DNA of 43,835 nucleotides from Candidatus Hydrogenedentota bacterium (GTDB lineage: Bacteria > Hydrogenedentota > Hydrogenedentia > Hydrogenedentales > CAITNO01): contig JAAYJI010000236.1 of the NCBI GenBank assembly GCA_012523015.1, forward strand, positions 1 through 43,835, read 5' to 3'. The notes below the pieces were generated by a model. It had not been told where the DNA came from. It was given only the letters and a program-made list of their open reading frames with translations, and made no database searches. Shown in pieces: positions 31,671 through 39,912 of the stretch; positions within the stretch are counted from its first letter, which is position 1; every line of letters starts with the position of its first letter. Position numbers and translations under genes: made by a program.

Positions 31671-33002
31671 TTATGATTTCCGCATATCCAAAACCCGCTT
31701 CGCTTTGCCTTCACTCCGTTGTATAGAGTTCGGTTCCACCAAGCGCAGTTTAACCCTGATATTAATAATGCGTTCGATGGAAGCGGCAAGCCGTTTTTGA
31801 AGCGTTTCCATCGTGCGTATCGTATCACCGAATACTTCCGGCGTAACCTCCACATGTACTTCCACATCGTCCATGGTCCCGTCATTGGTCAACACGATCT
31901 GATAGTGGGGAGAAGTGCCTTCCACAGCGAGAAGCGCTGTTTCAATTTGGGATGGATAGACGTTAATGCCGCGAATGATAAACATGTCATCACTCCGTCT
32001 GGAAATGCGGCGCATTCGGCGGATCGTCCTGCCGCAAGGGCAGCATTCAGTTTCTAACGAGGTGATGTCACGGGTTCGGTATCGAATCATAGGCATGGCT
32101 TGTTTGCTTAAAGTAGTCAACACCAGCTCACCTTCTGTTCCGTCGGGAACAGGCAGCAGCGTTTCCGGATCAATGATTTCCGGATAAAAATGGTCTTCAA
32201 AAATGTGCAGCCCTTCTTGAACTTGACATTCATTTGCCACGCCCGGCCCGATGATTTCAGAAAGACCGTAAATATCATAAGCCTTAATATGGGCTTCCGG
32301 CTCAATACGTTTGCGCATCTCTTCGGTCCAGGGCTCGGCGCCGAATACGCCGGCTTTAATCGGCAGTGCACGAATATCTACGCCCAGTTCGGGAGCACGT
32401 TCAAGAATACGTAAAAAATAACTGGGCGTGCAGCAAATGGCAGTGGCACGGAAATCTTTCATGAGCATGATTTGACGGTCTGTATTGCCGCCGGAAATGG
32501 GAATGGCCGTTGCGCCGAGTGCTTCCGCGCCGTAATGAGCACCGAGTCCTCCGGTGAACAATCCGTAGCCATAGGCATTTTGGATGACGTCGCTTCGGTC
32601 CAGTCCGCAGGCGGCAAAAGAACGTACCATCACGTTGGACCAAACCCGTAAGTCTTCTTGCGTGTATGCGACCACAATGGGTTTTCCCGTGGTACCGCTT
32701 GAAGCGTGGAGGCGTACAATGTCGCTCATGGGACTGGCAAATAAACCGAAGGGATAGGTATCGCGCAAGTCCGATTTAACGGTAAAAGGCAAGTCTTTCG
32801 CATCGTCAAGGCTGCGGAAATCTTCGGGACTCATGCCTCGTTTTTGCATACGTTCACGAAACAAAGAAACGTGGTCGTAAGAACGTTTAACCACGGCTTG
32901 AAAACGATGTAACTGCAGTTGTCTCAGTTGTTCCAAAGGTAAATAATCCGGACCGCTCGCCGGATGAAAGGAACAACCTCCATCATGCCAGTATTCACCC
33001 AT
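31671..33002 (-). CDS. paaK: Phenylacetate--CoA ligase family protein, copy 2
   Basis: 443 residues with the same plan as copy 1: P-loop HASSGTTGKPIVVAYTQ, YGYGLFTGGLGAHYG, AYDIYGLSEIIGPGVANECQ, YRTRDITSL and lid RSDDMFIIRGINVYPSQIE. The N-terminal 20 residues differ from copy 1 (GGCSFHPASGPDYLPLEQL). The two copies are clearly paralogous but far from identical, so they may activate different aryl acids or serve in opposite flux directions. A CPCGR segment near residue 333 matches the CICGR of copy 1. A sigma-70 promoter with a dyad at its -35 lies about 90 bases upstream. Confidence 0.94.
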   Translation of the reverse strand: MGEYWHDGGCSFHPASGPDYLPLEQLRQLQLHRFQAVVKRSYDHVSLFRERMQKRGMSPEDFRSLDDAKDLPFTVKSDLRDTYPFGLFASPMSDIVRLHASSGTTGKPIVVAYTQEDLRVWSNVMVRSFAACGLDRSDVIQNAYGYGLFTGGLGAHYGAEALGATAIPISGGNTDRQIMLMKDFRATAICCTPSYFLRILERAPELGVDIRALPIKAGVFGAEPWTEEMRKRIEPEAHIKAYDIYGLSEIIGPGVANECQVQEGLHIFEDHFYPEIIDPETLLPVPDGTEGELVLTTLSKQAMPMIRYRTRDITSLETECCPCGRTIRRMRRISRRSDDMFIIRGINVYPSQIETALLAVEGTSPHYQIVLTNDGTMDDVEVHVEVTPEVFGDTIRTMETLQKRLAASIERIINIRVKLRLVEPNSIQRSEGKAKRVLDMRKS

Positions 33003-33091
33003 AATACACTCCTTTTGTGCCGATTTGTGAACACCTATAAAAGGCTTTGGCCCTTCGAACCGAAAACCCCATTACCCAAATGTCTGCTCAT

Positions 33092-33120
33092 AGTATATAC
33101 CTTGATTGCCTTGGAGGCAA
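33092..33120 (-). promoter_or_regulatory. Sigma-70 promoter of the paaK-ACT-paaK unit with an overlapping dyad
   Basis: On the minus strand TTGCCT (33115-33120) and TATACT (33092-33097) are spaced by 17 bp. TTGCCT-TGG-AGGCAA at 33106-33120 is a perfect dyad that covers the -35, so a bound repressor would block RNA polymerase. Confidence 0.6.
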
Positions 33121-33213
33121 ACAACGGCGTTTTTCTTCTTTTTGGAGATAGGGATTTTCCATGACGAGCCTTTCTAAAAATACGTAATTTTGTCTCGTAA
33201 TTACAAGGGGAAG

Positions 33214-33242
33214 TTGCATTAAATTCAACAAATTGATACACT
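33214..33242 (+). promoter_or_regulatory. Sigma-70 promoter of the inositol monophosphatase gene
   Basis: TTGCAT (33214-33219) and TACACT (33237-33242) with a 17-bp spacer; the start would be near 33249. A direct repeat CGTAATT at 33183-33189 and 33196-33202 lies just upstream. The rest of the 330-base divergent region shows nothing else clear. Confidence 0.55.
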
Positions 33243-33332
33243 TCATTTACATTGTGATTTGAAAGTATCGAAGGGAATTGCCTTCTCCTTTCTCCGTTTC
33301 GAATTGATATGACCCAAAAAAAGAGTGGTGGA

Positions 33333-34124
33333 ATGTACGAACTTAACTTCATCAAAGACTTTATTCGCACTAATTCCAATTATGTAGTGGAAAAACATCG
33401 GGAAAAACATCTCGTAATCGTAACGGATAAAGCCAATGACCCCAATAATTTGCTTACTGAAGTGGATTTAACAATTCAAAAGCGCTTCATCGACGCTGTC
33501 CAAGAAAAATTTCCCGATGACCTGATTGTGGCGGAAGAAAATAATTTAGATAAAACGCCGGAGCGTACCAAAGGGCGGATATGGGTGATTGATCCCATTG
33601 ACGGCACCTATAATTTTATTCGTGGATTCAATCCTGTTTTTGCAATCAGCATCGCCTTCATGGAAGGGGGCGTTGCCACGGCGGCGGGCGTGGGATTGCC
33701 CTTGAAAAACGCTATTTTTCATGCTGCTCTCGGAAAAGGGGCGTGGTGTGATGCACGGCGCTTGGCAGTCTCAAAAGTGCAATCCATGGACAAGGCCTGT
33801 TTTGAAGTTGATTTTGACGGCATGATCGACCGCCGCAATCTTTTAAAACAAGGACCTGCCATTTTAAAGAAAGCCGGGCGGATCCGTTGTTTGGGCTCCG
33901 CCGCTGTCGGTATTTGTCAGGTAGCATCGGGGGATGTGGATGGCTATTTACACATGTCTCTTCACCCTTGGGATTATGCGGCTGCCCAGCTCATCGCCGA
34001 AGAGGCGGGAGCACTGGCAACACGTCTCGACGGCTCGCCCTTGCACGTTTTCGATAATAAGAAGGGAGTTCTTGTGACCAACGGGGCATTGCATCAGGCG
34101 GCACTGGATATGATCACCTTATAG
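33333..34124 (+). CDS. Inositol-1-monophosphatase family protein
   Basis: 263 residues from ATG 33333 (GAGTGGTGG just upstream); ATG 33309 would add eight residues but has no ribosome site. Mg2+-site motifs are complete: LTEVDLTIQ, VAEENN, WVIDPIDGTYNFIRGFNPVF and HPWDYAAAQLIAEEAGA. DGTYNF rather than DGTKG indicates a SuhB-like inositol phosphatase, which hydrolyses inositol-1-phosphate and related sugar phosphates. It is a different branch from the HAL2-type enzyme at 3.9-4.9 kb. The thioesterase gene follows 123 bases later on the same strand. Confidence 0.92.
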   Translation: MYELNFIKDFIRTNSNYVVEKHREKHLVIVTDKANDPNNLLTEVDLTIQKRFIDAVQEKFPDDLIVAEENNLDKTPERTKGRIWVIDPIDGTYNFIRGFNPVFAISIAFMEGGVATAAGVGLPLKNAIFHAALGKGAWCDARRLAVSKVQSMDKACFEVDFDGMIDRRNLLKQGPAILKKAGRIRCLGSAAVGICQVASGDVDGYLHMSLHPWDYAAAQLIAEEAGALATRLDGSPLHVFDNKKGVLVTNGALHQAALDMITL

Positions 34125-34247
34125 TGGATTAGCTTTTATTTTGTGAAGCCTGTCTTAACGGGTGCCGTTTTGAAATGCCGAGAAGAGGAAGACCGTCTTT
34201 CGCGCCCTGTCGCGCCGCAGCCACTGCACACAGAAAGGACTTGTTCG

Positions 34248-34685
34248 ATGGATAGTACCTTGGTGGAATATTTCAAAGGGGATCAGTTGGCGGCAACACT
34301 GGGCATAAAAATCGAAGAGGTTAAGCCCGGTTATGCCGTCGTGTCTATGCCTATTCAAAAAATGCACATGAACGGTATGGGCGTCGTTCATGGCGGCGCT
34401 TTATTTGCCTTGGCTGATTTCTGTTTTGCCGTAGCCTCCAATTCTCACGGGCGGGCAGCCACTGCGATCAACGGGTCCATTTCTTTTTTCAAGGGCGTAC
34501 GTTCGGGTACCCTTACCGCCACAGCACGCGAGCAATATCTGGGGAATCGGGTGGCGGGCTATCTCATGGAAGTGGTAAACGAATCAGGAACACTGATCGC
34601 CAGCCTCCAAGCACAAGTTTTCCGTACCGAAAAGACACTGGAACAGATGTTGGCGCTGCGCTCTCAAGAAGAGTCGTCCGAGTGA
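34248..34685 (+). CDS. PaaI-type hotdog-fold acyl-CoA thioesterase
   Basis: 145 residues from ATG 34248, which has GAAAGGA nine bases upstream; the frame upstream to 34143 is unlikely to be translated. The central helix motif GMGVVHGGALFALADFCFAV is typical of PaaI-like thioesterases, followed by NGSISFFKGVRSGTLTATAR and a last strand pair. PaaI hydrolyses stray (hydroxy)phenylacetyl-CoA, so its presence 1.2 kb from two phenylacetate-CoA ligases is consistent, although the genes are divergent and not one operon. It converges with the regulator gene, with only three bases between stops. Confidence 0.9.
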   Translation: MDSTLVEYFKGDQLAATLGIKIEEVKPGYAVVSMPIQKMHMNGMGVVHGGALFALADFCFAVASNSHGRAATAINGSISFFKGVRSGTLTATAREQYLGNRVAGYLMEVVNESGTLIASLQAQVFRTEKTLEQMLALRSQEESSE

Positions 34686-34688
34686 CAC

Positions 34689-34985
34689 TTATTCCTTGGT
34701 GTCGTGCATGGCGCGGATAGAGTCCAAGCCTTCCCAGTATTTTTCGAGTGCCTCCCTCCCTCCTGCAGTAATACGGAACTCGGTGTGGGGGATACGGCCG
34801 TTGAAGGATTTCGTTACCGACACGTAACCGGCTTTTTCCAGCTTGTCCATGTGTGATGAGAGATTGCCTTTGGTAAGATCCAGCGTGTTGAGCAGGAAAT
34901 TAAAGTCAGCTTCATCTAAACCGGACAGCAACGTAAGGATACGGAGTCGGGCGGGTTCATGTATGGTGCGATCCAAATCACTCAT
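34689..34985 (-). CDS. Winged-helix transcriptional regulator
   Basis: 98 residues from ATG 34985. A DNA-binding winged helix fills it: IHEPARLRILTLLSGLDEAD, LNTLDLTKGNLSSHMDKLEK (recognition helix), AGYVSVTKSFNGRIPHTEFRIT (wing), then a dimerisation helix. It resembles the short HTH_27/ArsR-MarR-like regulators. There are no cysteines for metal sensing. Its start overlaps the stop of the upstream membrane-protein gene within ATGAGTGA and has no Shine-Dalgarno of its own, so translation is coupled. It probably controls this gene pair or responds to the membrane partner. Confidence 0.87.
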   Translation of the reverse strand: MSDLDRTIHEPARLRILTLLSGLDEADFNFLLNTLDLTKGNLSSHMDKLEKAGYVSVTKSFNGRIPHTEFRITAGGREALEKYWEGLDSIRAMHDTKE

Positions 34986-35769
34986 GAATAGAATCCGTAT
35001 CTTCAGGTTGATCTTCTTCCGCATCGGAAGTTGTCATATCATCATATTGGGGAATAGCGCCGCGGGTCAGGGTTTTTAATTTCCAGAGCGCATAACGACT
35101 ATAAAGGTGACCGGTCAAAATGGCGATCAAGCCGTATCCGAAAATGGGAACGACTATATTGAGCAGCTCTAATTCTCCGCTAAAGCGAATGGGAGCGCCA
35201 AAGAATAGGGCGATACCATGGAGCCCATATAAGAGGGGCCAGATCCACGCCCAAAATCCCAAACGTTGATAAAGAACCATGAGAATGAGGTAGGGTGTCA
35301 TGTACGCCGCGGACCAAGGCTGCATGTGCCTTATGCTCACATAATTAAAACTGATTAATAAGGCTCCTACAAGGTGATACACCAAAAGTCCGCCGCCGAG
35401 CCCGGTCAGCCAAACGGGCATGGGGCCGTCTTGCCCGCTTCCGGAATAAGAGGCGTAGCCTTCGCGGCCATACAGCCAGTTCGTGATGTTATAGATTAAC
35501 TCGCTGCTCCAACGGGATATGGAAAACCAAACCAGCGCGGCAGCAGCAAATACCATGGCCATAACGGATAGGTAAAAGGTGGCGATTTTCCCCTGCTGGT
35601 GAGCGGTGTGGGTCAGGCTGGCGGCAATGCCGATACAGATTACCATGACCATAATAAACACCCATTGCACGAGAAAGGAGATAGTTCTGCTTTTTGCATA
35701 GCTCCTTGCCCAACGCATGATCAACCGGGGATCACCCGGTTGATAGGATTTTTTTGCAGTTGCGATCAT
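34978..35769 (-). CDS. Polytopic membrane protein paired with a winged-helix regulator
   Basis: 263 residues with about six hydrophobic helices (near 30-52, 66-88, 122-142, 150-170, 175-195, 205-228). The N-terminus is cytoplasmic and basic; the last 30 residues are acidic (DAEEDQPEDTDS). I do not recognise a named family. ATG 35769 has an AGGAG ribosome site. The coupled regulator downstream suggests a two-gene sensing or stress unit, but no ligand or transport motif is visible. Confidence 0.75.
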   Translation of the reverse strand: MIATAKKSYQPGDPRLIMRWARSYAKSRTISFLVQWVFIMVMVICIGIAASLTHTAHQQGKIATFYLSVMAMVFAAAALVWFSISRWSSELIYNITNWLYGREGYASYSGSGQDGPMPVWLTGLGGGLLVYHLVGALLISFNYVSIRHMQPWSAAYMTPYLILMVLYQRLGFWAWIWPLLYGLHGIALFFGAPIRFSGELELLNIVVPIFGYGLIAILTGHLYSRYALWKLKTLTRGAIPQYDDMTTSDAEEDQPEDTDSIHE

Positions 35770-35930
35770 CGTTGTTCTCCTAAACCTACAGTCTCTTTTA
35801 TCATATTCGAGCGGTAAAAGGAAAATGAGCCCCTATAAAAGGGTGGATTTAAGCGTACTATATCATGGGCGGCATCGAAGAGAAACAGCGTGTTGGCACA
35901 GATTCAAGGGTTAAAGATCCATGCAATCTT

Positions 35931-35982
35931 AGGAGGTGGCGCGCTCATGAAACACGATAACGGGATAAAAAGTGAGGCTTGA
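35931..35982 (+). other. Very short reading frame behind a perfect Shine-Dalgarno
   Basis: AGGAGGT (35931-35937) stands nine bases before ATG 35947, which opens an 11-codon frame ending in TGA at 35980-35982 (MKHDNGIKSEA). No promoter is clear. It could be a leader peptide, a remnant of a lost gene or chance. The surrounding 260 bases hold no other gene. Confidence 0.2.
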
Positions 35983-36029
35983 TAAAAGAGCGCTCGAGCT
36001 TTGGTTTACCCTAGCTGAGACTGAAGGAT

Positions 36030-36482
36030 CTAGAGCATTTGAACGAGGAATGAATAGAACATATATGAAAAATAAACAACGGCACAACCGGGGAAAAAAA
36101 ACTTCAGCGAAGGCAAGACTATAGTGATGCTGCCTTTGCCAATCTTTTCAGGAAACTTTTTGTCCGGATAAAAATACTGAAGCGTGAAACATGTCAACAT
36201 ACCTAGCACCGCGATGAGAGAAGAAAGCATGAAGATTGCAAATGCTGCTACGATGAAGTATGCCAAAAGTTGCGAGTCTCTTTTGACTATGGCGAGCAAT
36301 ACAACACCTAGGGCGAGCACTATATGCAACTTGATGTATACACGGTTTGCAAACTGTATGGGGACGTCTTCATCTTCTTCTGTTTCAGGGACGCCAGTTA
36401 TGGTATTTAAGAGAAATTTGGACAAATACCACTGGCTCAATACGAATAAAGCTATTGCAGCAACTTTCAAGAGACTGAACAT
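36030..36482 (-). CDS. Small four-helix membrane protein of unknown function
   Basis: 150 residues with four hydrophobic segments (about 4-22, 48-65, 72-98 and 122-146) separated by charged loops, including an acidic one (PETEEDEDVP) near residue 35. There is no recognised motif. ATG 36482 has AGAGGAAAT upstream. A strong sigma-70 promoter lies about 90 bases before the start, so it forms its own transcription unit downstream of the response regulator gene. Confidence 0.75.
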   Translation of the reverse strand: MFSLLKVAAIALFVLSQWYLSKFLLNTITGVPETEEDEDVPIQFANRVYIKLHIVLALGVVLLAIVKRDSQLLAYFIVAAFAIFMLSSLIAVLGMLTCFTLQYFYPDKKFPEKIGKGSITIVLPSLKFFFPGCAVVYFSYMFYSFLVQML

Positions 36483-36567
36483 AGCTATTTCCTCTTTTAA
36501 GTGTTGCAGCCGTCTTTTTGTGCAGTGTTAGCTATCATGGCATTTGCATCCACGCTAACTACATATC

Positions 36568-36596
36568 AGTATACGCGTGTATTGGTACTATGTCAA
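36568..36596 (-). promoter_or_regulatory. Strong sigma-70 promoter of the four-helix membrane protein gene
   Basis: On the minus strand TTGACA (36591-36596) and TATACT (36568-36573) with an exact 17-bp spacer; a leader of about 80 bases follows. Confidence 0.75.
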
Positions 36597-36642
36597 TCAA
36601 AAAATGAGCTTCTGGAGCCGAGTAAAAGGACGATTGCTCTTT

Positions 36643-38010
36643 TCACTCTTGATTAACAGGGTAGCCTTGTTCGCGATATTCCTTGAGGCGGTAGGTGAGG
36701 GTACGGCGGCTGATGCCGAGGGCTTTAGCGGTGTCACTTCGGTTATAAGCATGCTCTTTGAGCACGCGCAGTATAGTTGCTCGTTCCATGGCACTCATGA
36801 CGGTGTCGGCGCCGGTTTCATTCTGGGGCGTTTCCGGCTCAAGGGATTCCTGTTGCACGCGCCGGGGCAAATGTTCGGTGAGGATGACATCGCCTCGGGC
36901 GAGAAGGACAGCTCGTTCGATGGCGTTGCGTAATTCACGCACATTGCCCGGCCACGGGTAGCGTTCCATGCCGGCGATAGCGCCGGGCGAGAAGCGGGGC
37001 TTGCCTTTGCTGAATTCGGCGGCGAAGCGTTGTGCTAGGAGCGGGATATCGGTAACACGTAAACGTAAGGGCGGCAGATGGATTTCCATGACGTTTAGCC
37101 GATAGAAGAGGTCTTCTCGGAATCTGCCTGATTCTACCTCGGCTTCGAGATCGCGATTGGTGGCCGCAATGATTCGAACATCGACCTGGATTTCAGTATT
37201 CGTTCCGATGCGGCTAAAGCGACCGTCTTGGGTGACGCGTAGGAGCTTTGCCTGTAGAGCAGGGGACATTTCACCTATTTCATCGAGGAGCAGCGTGCCG
37301 CCATCGGCTTCTTCGAAGTGCCCGATGCGCCGGGTGAGGGCACCGGTAAAAGCGCCTTTTTCATGGCCGAAGAGCTCGCTTTCCAGCAAAGCTTCCGGTA
37401 TGGCGGCACAGTTTACTTTGATAAGACGTCCATTGGCGCGGGCGCTCCAGCGGTGAACGATGTCTGCGATGACCTCTTTGCCTGTGCCGCTCTCGCCCGT
37501 GATGAGTAGTCGGGTGTCTGATGGTGCGACCAATGCCACCTCTCGGAGAACTTCCTGCATAGCCGCACTTTGGGTGATGATATCTTCGGGGAGCGCGTAT
37601 CCCTCTGAACTTACTTGGGCGGGACCGCTTTCCGACAGCGCCATGCCATGCCGGACGGCTTCAAGCAGTTGGTCTAAGTCAATGGGTTTCTCCAAGTAAT
37701 CCACGGCACCGCTGCGGATAGCACCGACGGCATCTCGTATGTCTGCGTAGGCCGTGACGAGTAGCACGGGCAGGTCGGGGTAGCGCTCCGCCACGAAGCC
37801 GAGCAATTCGAGTCCGGTCATGGCGGGCATGCGCACGTCAGAGATGAGCATGGCGGGTTGGGAGGTTTCGAGCACATGCAGGGCTTCCGAACCGGAGGAG
37901 GCGGTTGTCACGGGAAATCCCTGGCCGGTGAGAAAGGAACGGAGCAGGCTGCGCTGTCCGGGATCGTCATCCACAACGAGAATATCCCGTCGTGCAGCTT
38001 CTTTATTCAT
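36643..38010 (-). CDS. NtrC-family sigma-54 response regulator
   Basis: 455 residues from ATG 38010 (GGAGG six bases upstream). Receiver domain (1-122): acidic pocket LVVDDD (D14-D16), phosphoacceptor D58 in ISDVRMP, and K108. AAA+ domain (about 145-380): Walker A GESGTGKE (172-179), sigma-54 contact loop GAFTGA (219-224), Walker B LLLDEIGE (240-247), then VDVRIIAATNRDLE and an arginine finger region. The C-terminal Fis-type helix-turn-helix (ATILRVLKEHAYNRSDTAKA, then GISRRTLTYRLKEY) binds enhancer DNA. All features for activating sigma-54 polymerase are intact. The start overlaps the kinase stop in ATGAATAA. Likely targets are the sigma-54 promoter at 40677 and perhaps that at 17974. Confidence 0.96.
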   Translation of the reverse strand: MNKEAARRDILVVDDDPGQRSLLRSFLTGQGFPVTTASSGSEALHVLETSQPAMLISDVRMPAMTGLELLGFVAERYPDLPVLLVTAYADIRDAVGAIRSGAVDYLEKPIDLDQLLEAVRHGMALSESGPAQVSSEGYALPEDIITQSAAMQEVLREVALVAPSDTRLLITGESGTGKEVIADIVHRWSARANGRLIKVNCAAIPEALLESELFGHEKGAFTGALTRRIGHFEEADGGTLLLDEIGEMSPALQAKLLRVTQDGRFSRIGTNTEIQVDVRIIAATNRDLEAEVESGRFREDLFYRLNVMEIHLPPLRLRVTDIPLLAQRFAAEFSKGKPRFSPGAIAGMERYPWPGNVRELRNAIERAVLLARGDVILTEHLPRRVQQESLEPETPQNETGADTVMSAMERATILRVLKEHAYNRSDTAKALGISRRTLTYRLKEYREQGYPVNQE

Positions 38011-39697
38011 GATCATCCTCCGACAGTGGCTTTTGTGCGAGTGAAATACCCATGACTCGGAACACAGTACCCCGGTCGCCGGGTCGGCAGTCCACCGTCC
38101 AGTTATGGGCATCGGCGATTTGACGCACTACGGCGAGTCCGAGACCGGTTCCTTTTTCAGAGGTGGTGTAGTAAGGCCGAAACACTTCCTCGCGGTGTTC
38201 TTTGTCAATTCCGGGTCCGTCGTCGCGTACTTCCAGCCACACGGTTTTATTGGGCATCATTCCTTGCGCCACCTCCACGCGCCCGCCATTGGGAACGGCT
38301 TGCACGGCGTTCAGGAGCAGATTGAACAGTGTTTGGCGCAGCATACCTTCATCGGCCTCTACGCATAGTTGCGGCCCCGTTGCCTTCAGCGTAACGTTAT
38401 TCTCTTCGCAGTCAAAAGCGAGAACACCAAAAACGGATTGAACGAGCCCCGTCAAAGCCATGGATCGGAGTTGGGGGCGTATCGGCCGCGCATAGTTTAG
38501 GAACTGGTTAAGCCGGCCTGTAACGCGGTCGGTTTCCTCTGTTATTTTAGAGGCAGTCGCTCGGATGTCCCGGGGAGTGTCTGTGTTGCCGCCGATCATT
38601 TGCGCCATGCCTCTGATTAAGTTCAAAGGATTTTTAGTTTCATGTACCAATCCGGCCGCCGTCACATTCATGTCTCGGAGGCGTGTGGCCGCTTCCCGTT
38701 CATGGATAAGTTGAATCTCGAGGTCGGCGGAGTGTCTGGATGCACGCCACGCCAAGGCGAGCGCCAGACACGCGAGCAATGCGCCGCCCATCACAATTGC
38801 GCGAAGTTGAAAATCTTTTGCCAGAACTGCACGTAGACCGCTGGTGGGAAGGGTGACCAAGAACCAGTGTATACCATGTTCTTTGATCAAGCGTTCATAG
38901 TCCGGTTTGTTCATCCACGGTGGCTGTTCTGGCGGCGGTCCCTGTGGCGGTCCCAGCACGATCATAAGCAGATCGGTCAGTGTTTTAGGATTCATAGGTT
39001 GGCCGGGCAGGATACGTCGAAGCTCTTCCTTGGTCTTTTCACTGACCGCGCCTTCATTAAAGAGAGCCAGTATTTTCTCTGTTTGTGCAGCATCTAGCGG
39101 CTCTTGGGTCATCATTTCAAGAAGAAGATTTCGGCTAGCTTCACTGATAACGCTGTCGAGGTGAGGGTCATCAAGGCTGAGTACCCAGTGTCCCGGTGGA
39201 GGTGAAAGACCTTCGCCCGGAAAATCGCGGTTCAACCCACGCTTCCGATCCCCGGGATGACCGCCAGACCGCTCCATCGGCAACACTGCCGCCCTGCCGC
39301 CGGGCCACTCTGTTCCCGGCCCTAATGCGATGAGATTGGCGAAGGAAGCGGACTGCAGTGTTCGGTATTCATGCTTTTCGAGTAGGACGCCCAGAGCTAC
39401 GGGCAGCGGTTTTCCGGCGGAAGCCACCGTATCTCCCGACGCGTTAAGTAAGACCACGGATTCCAGTTCTGTTGAATTCACCAGTTCGTTCAGAGCCGCT
39501 TCAATCCGGGGTCTGGGGATGAAGAGCATTCTGCCCTGAGATCGAATGACCACACTCAGTGCTGCTGAAAAATCATGGGCGCGATCAGCCAAATTCCTTC
39601 CCGCCAGTTCTTGTACGCGTCGATGTTCATATATCTGCCAGCCCGCTACGGACATCCATATTGCCGCCAGGAAAAGATATATCAGTTTTTTACGCAT
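38003..39697 (-). CDS. Membrane histidine kinase (ZraS/AtoS-like) with a large periplasmic sensor
   Basis: 564 residues from ATG 39697. Helix 1 is at about 5-23 (LIYLFLAAIWMSVAGW) and helix 2 near 310 (AIVMGGALLACLALALAW). Between them lies a periplasmic domain of some 285 residues with a PAS/Cache-like start (LESVVLLNASGDTVASAGKP), a Gln/Glu-rich helical part and a Pro-rich stretch (GPPQGPPPEQPPW). The transmitter has H352 in LVHETKNPLNLIRG, N-box FNLLLNAVQAV, G1 DDGPGID and G2 EKGTGLGLAV. GTG 39742 is unlikely as the start because the predicted -10 at 39745-39750 adjoins it. It overlaps the regulator gene by 8 bases, an exact cognate pair. Confidence 0.94.
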   Translation of the reverse strand: MRKKLIYLFLAAIWMSVAGWQIYEHRRVQELAGRNLADRAHDFSAALSVVIRSQGRMLFIPRPRIEAALNELVNSTELESVVLLNASGDTVASAGKPLPVALGVLLEKHEYRTLQSASFANLIALGPGTEWPGGRAAVLPMERSGGHPGDRKRGLNRDFPGEGLSPPPGHWVLSLDDPHLDSVISEASRNLLLEMMTQEPLDAAQTEKILALFNEGAVSEKTKEELRRILPGQPMNPKTLTDLLMIVLGPPQGPPPEQPPWMNKPDYERLIKEHGIHWFLVTLPTSGLRAVLAKDFQLRAIVMGGALLACLALALAWRASRHSADLEIQLIHEREAATRLRDMNVTAAGLVHETKNPLNLIRGMAQMIGGNTDTPRDIRATASKITEETDRVTGRLNQFLNYARPIRPQLRSMALTGLVQSVFGVLAFDCEENNVTLKATGPQLCVEADEGMLRQTLFNLLLNAVQAVPNGGRVEVAQGMMPNKTVWLEVRDDGPGIDKEHREEVFRPYYTTSEKGTGLGLAVVRQIADAHNWTVDCRPGDRGTVFRVMGISLAQKPLSEDDHE

Positions 39698-39744
39698 GGT
39701 TTGCAGTAATCCTGTACGCAGGTATCCCGCCTCCCCTCTCACTC

Positions 39745-39750
39745 ATTATA
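39745..39750 (-). promoter_or_regulatory. -10 box of an internal promoter for the kinase-regulator pair
   Basis: CACTATAATG on the minus strand contains a perfect TATAAT. A -35-like TTGATG lies 19 bp upstream. Transcription would begin near 39738, which excludes GTG 39742 and supports ATG 39697. It would give a basal supply of kinase and regulator independent of sigma-54. Confidence 0.5.
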
Positions 39751-39782
39751 GTGTATTCTCGGAAAAATTCATCAATCAGCCT

Positions 39783-39808
39783 CTATTTCTCTTGCCGATG
39801 AGAAATAG
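39783..39808 (-). terminator. Perfect hairpin between the EF-hand and kinase genes
   Basis: CTATTTCTC (39783-39791) and GAGAAATAG (39800-39808) form a perfect 9-bp stem with an 8-base loop. No T run follows on the minus strand, so it is more likely an mRNA-stabilising 3' hairpin or a partial attenuator than a full terminator. Confidence 0.5.
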
Positions 39809-39912
39809 CCGCGGTTCTGATAGACGAGGAAGCTGCGACACATCAACTGGGGGGGACATGCCGCAGCAATGAAGACGGAAGTCAAAGAGATGCACGAAGA
39901 CTTGGGATTTGC

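Noticed and set aside
35888-35912. TTGGCAC resembling a sigma-54 -24 element
   Set aside because: There is no GC at the -12 position with correct spacing; CAAGG is found instead of TTGCW.
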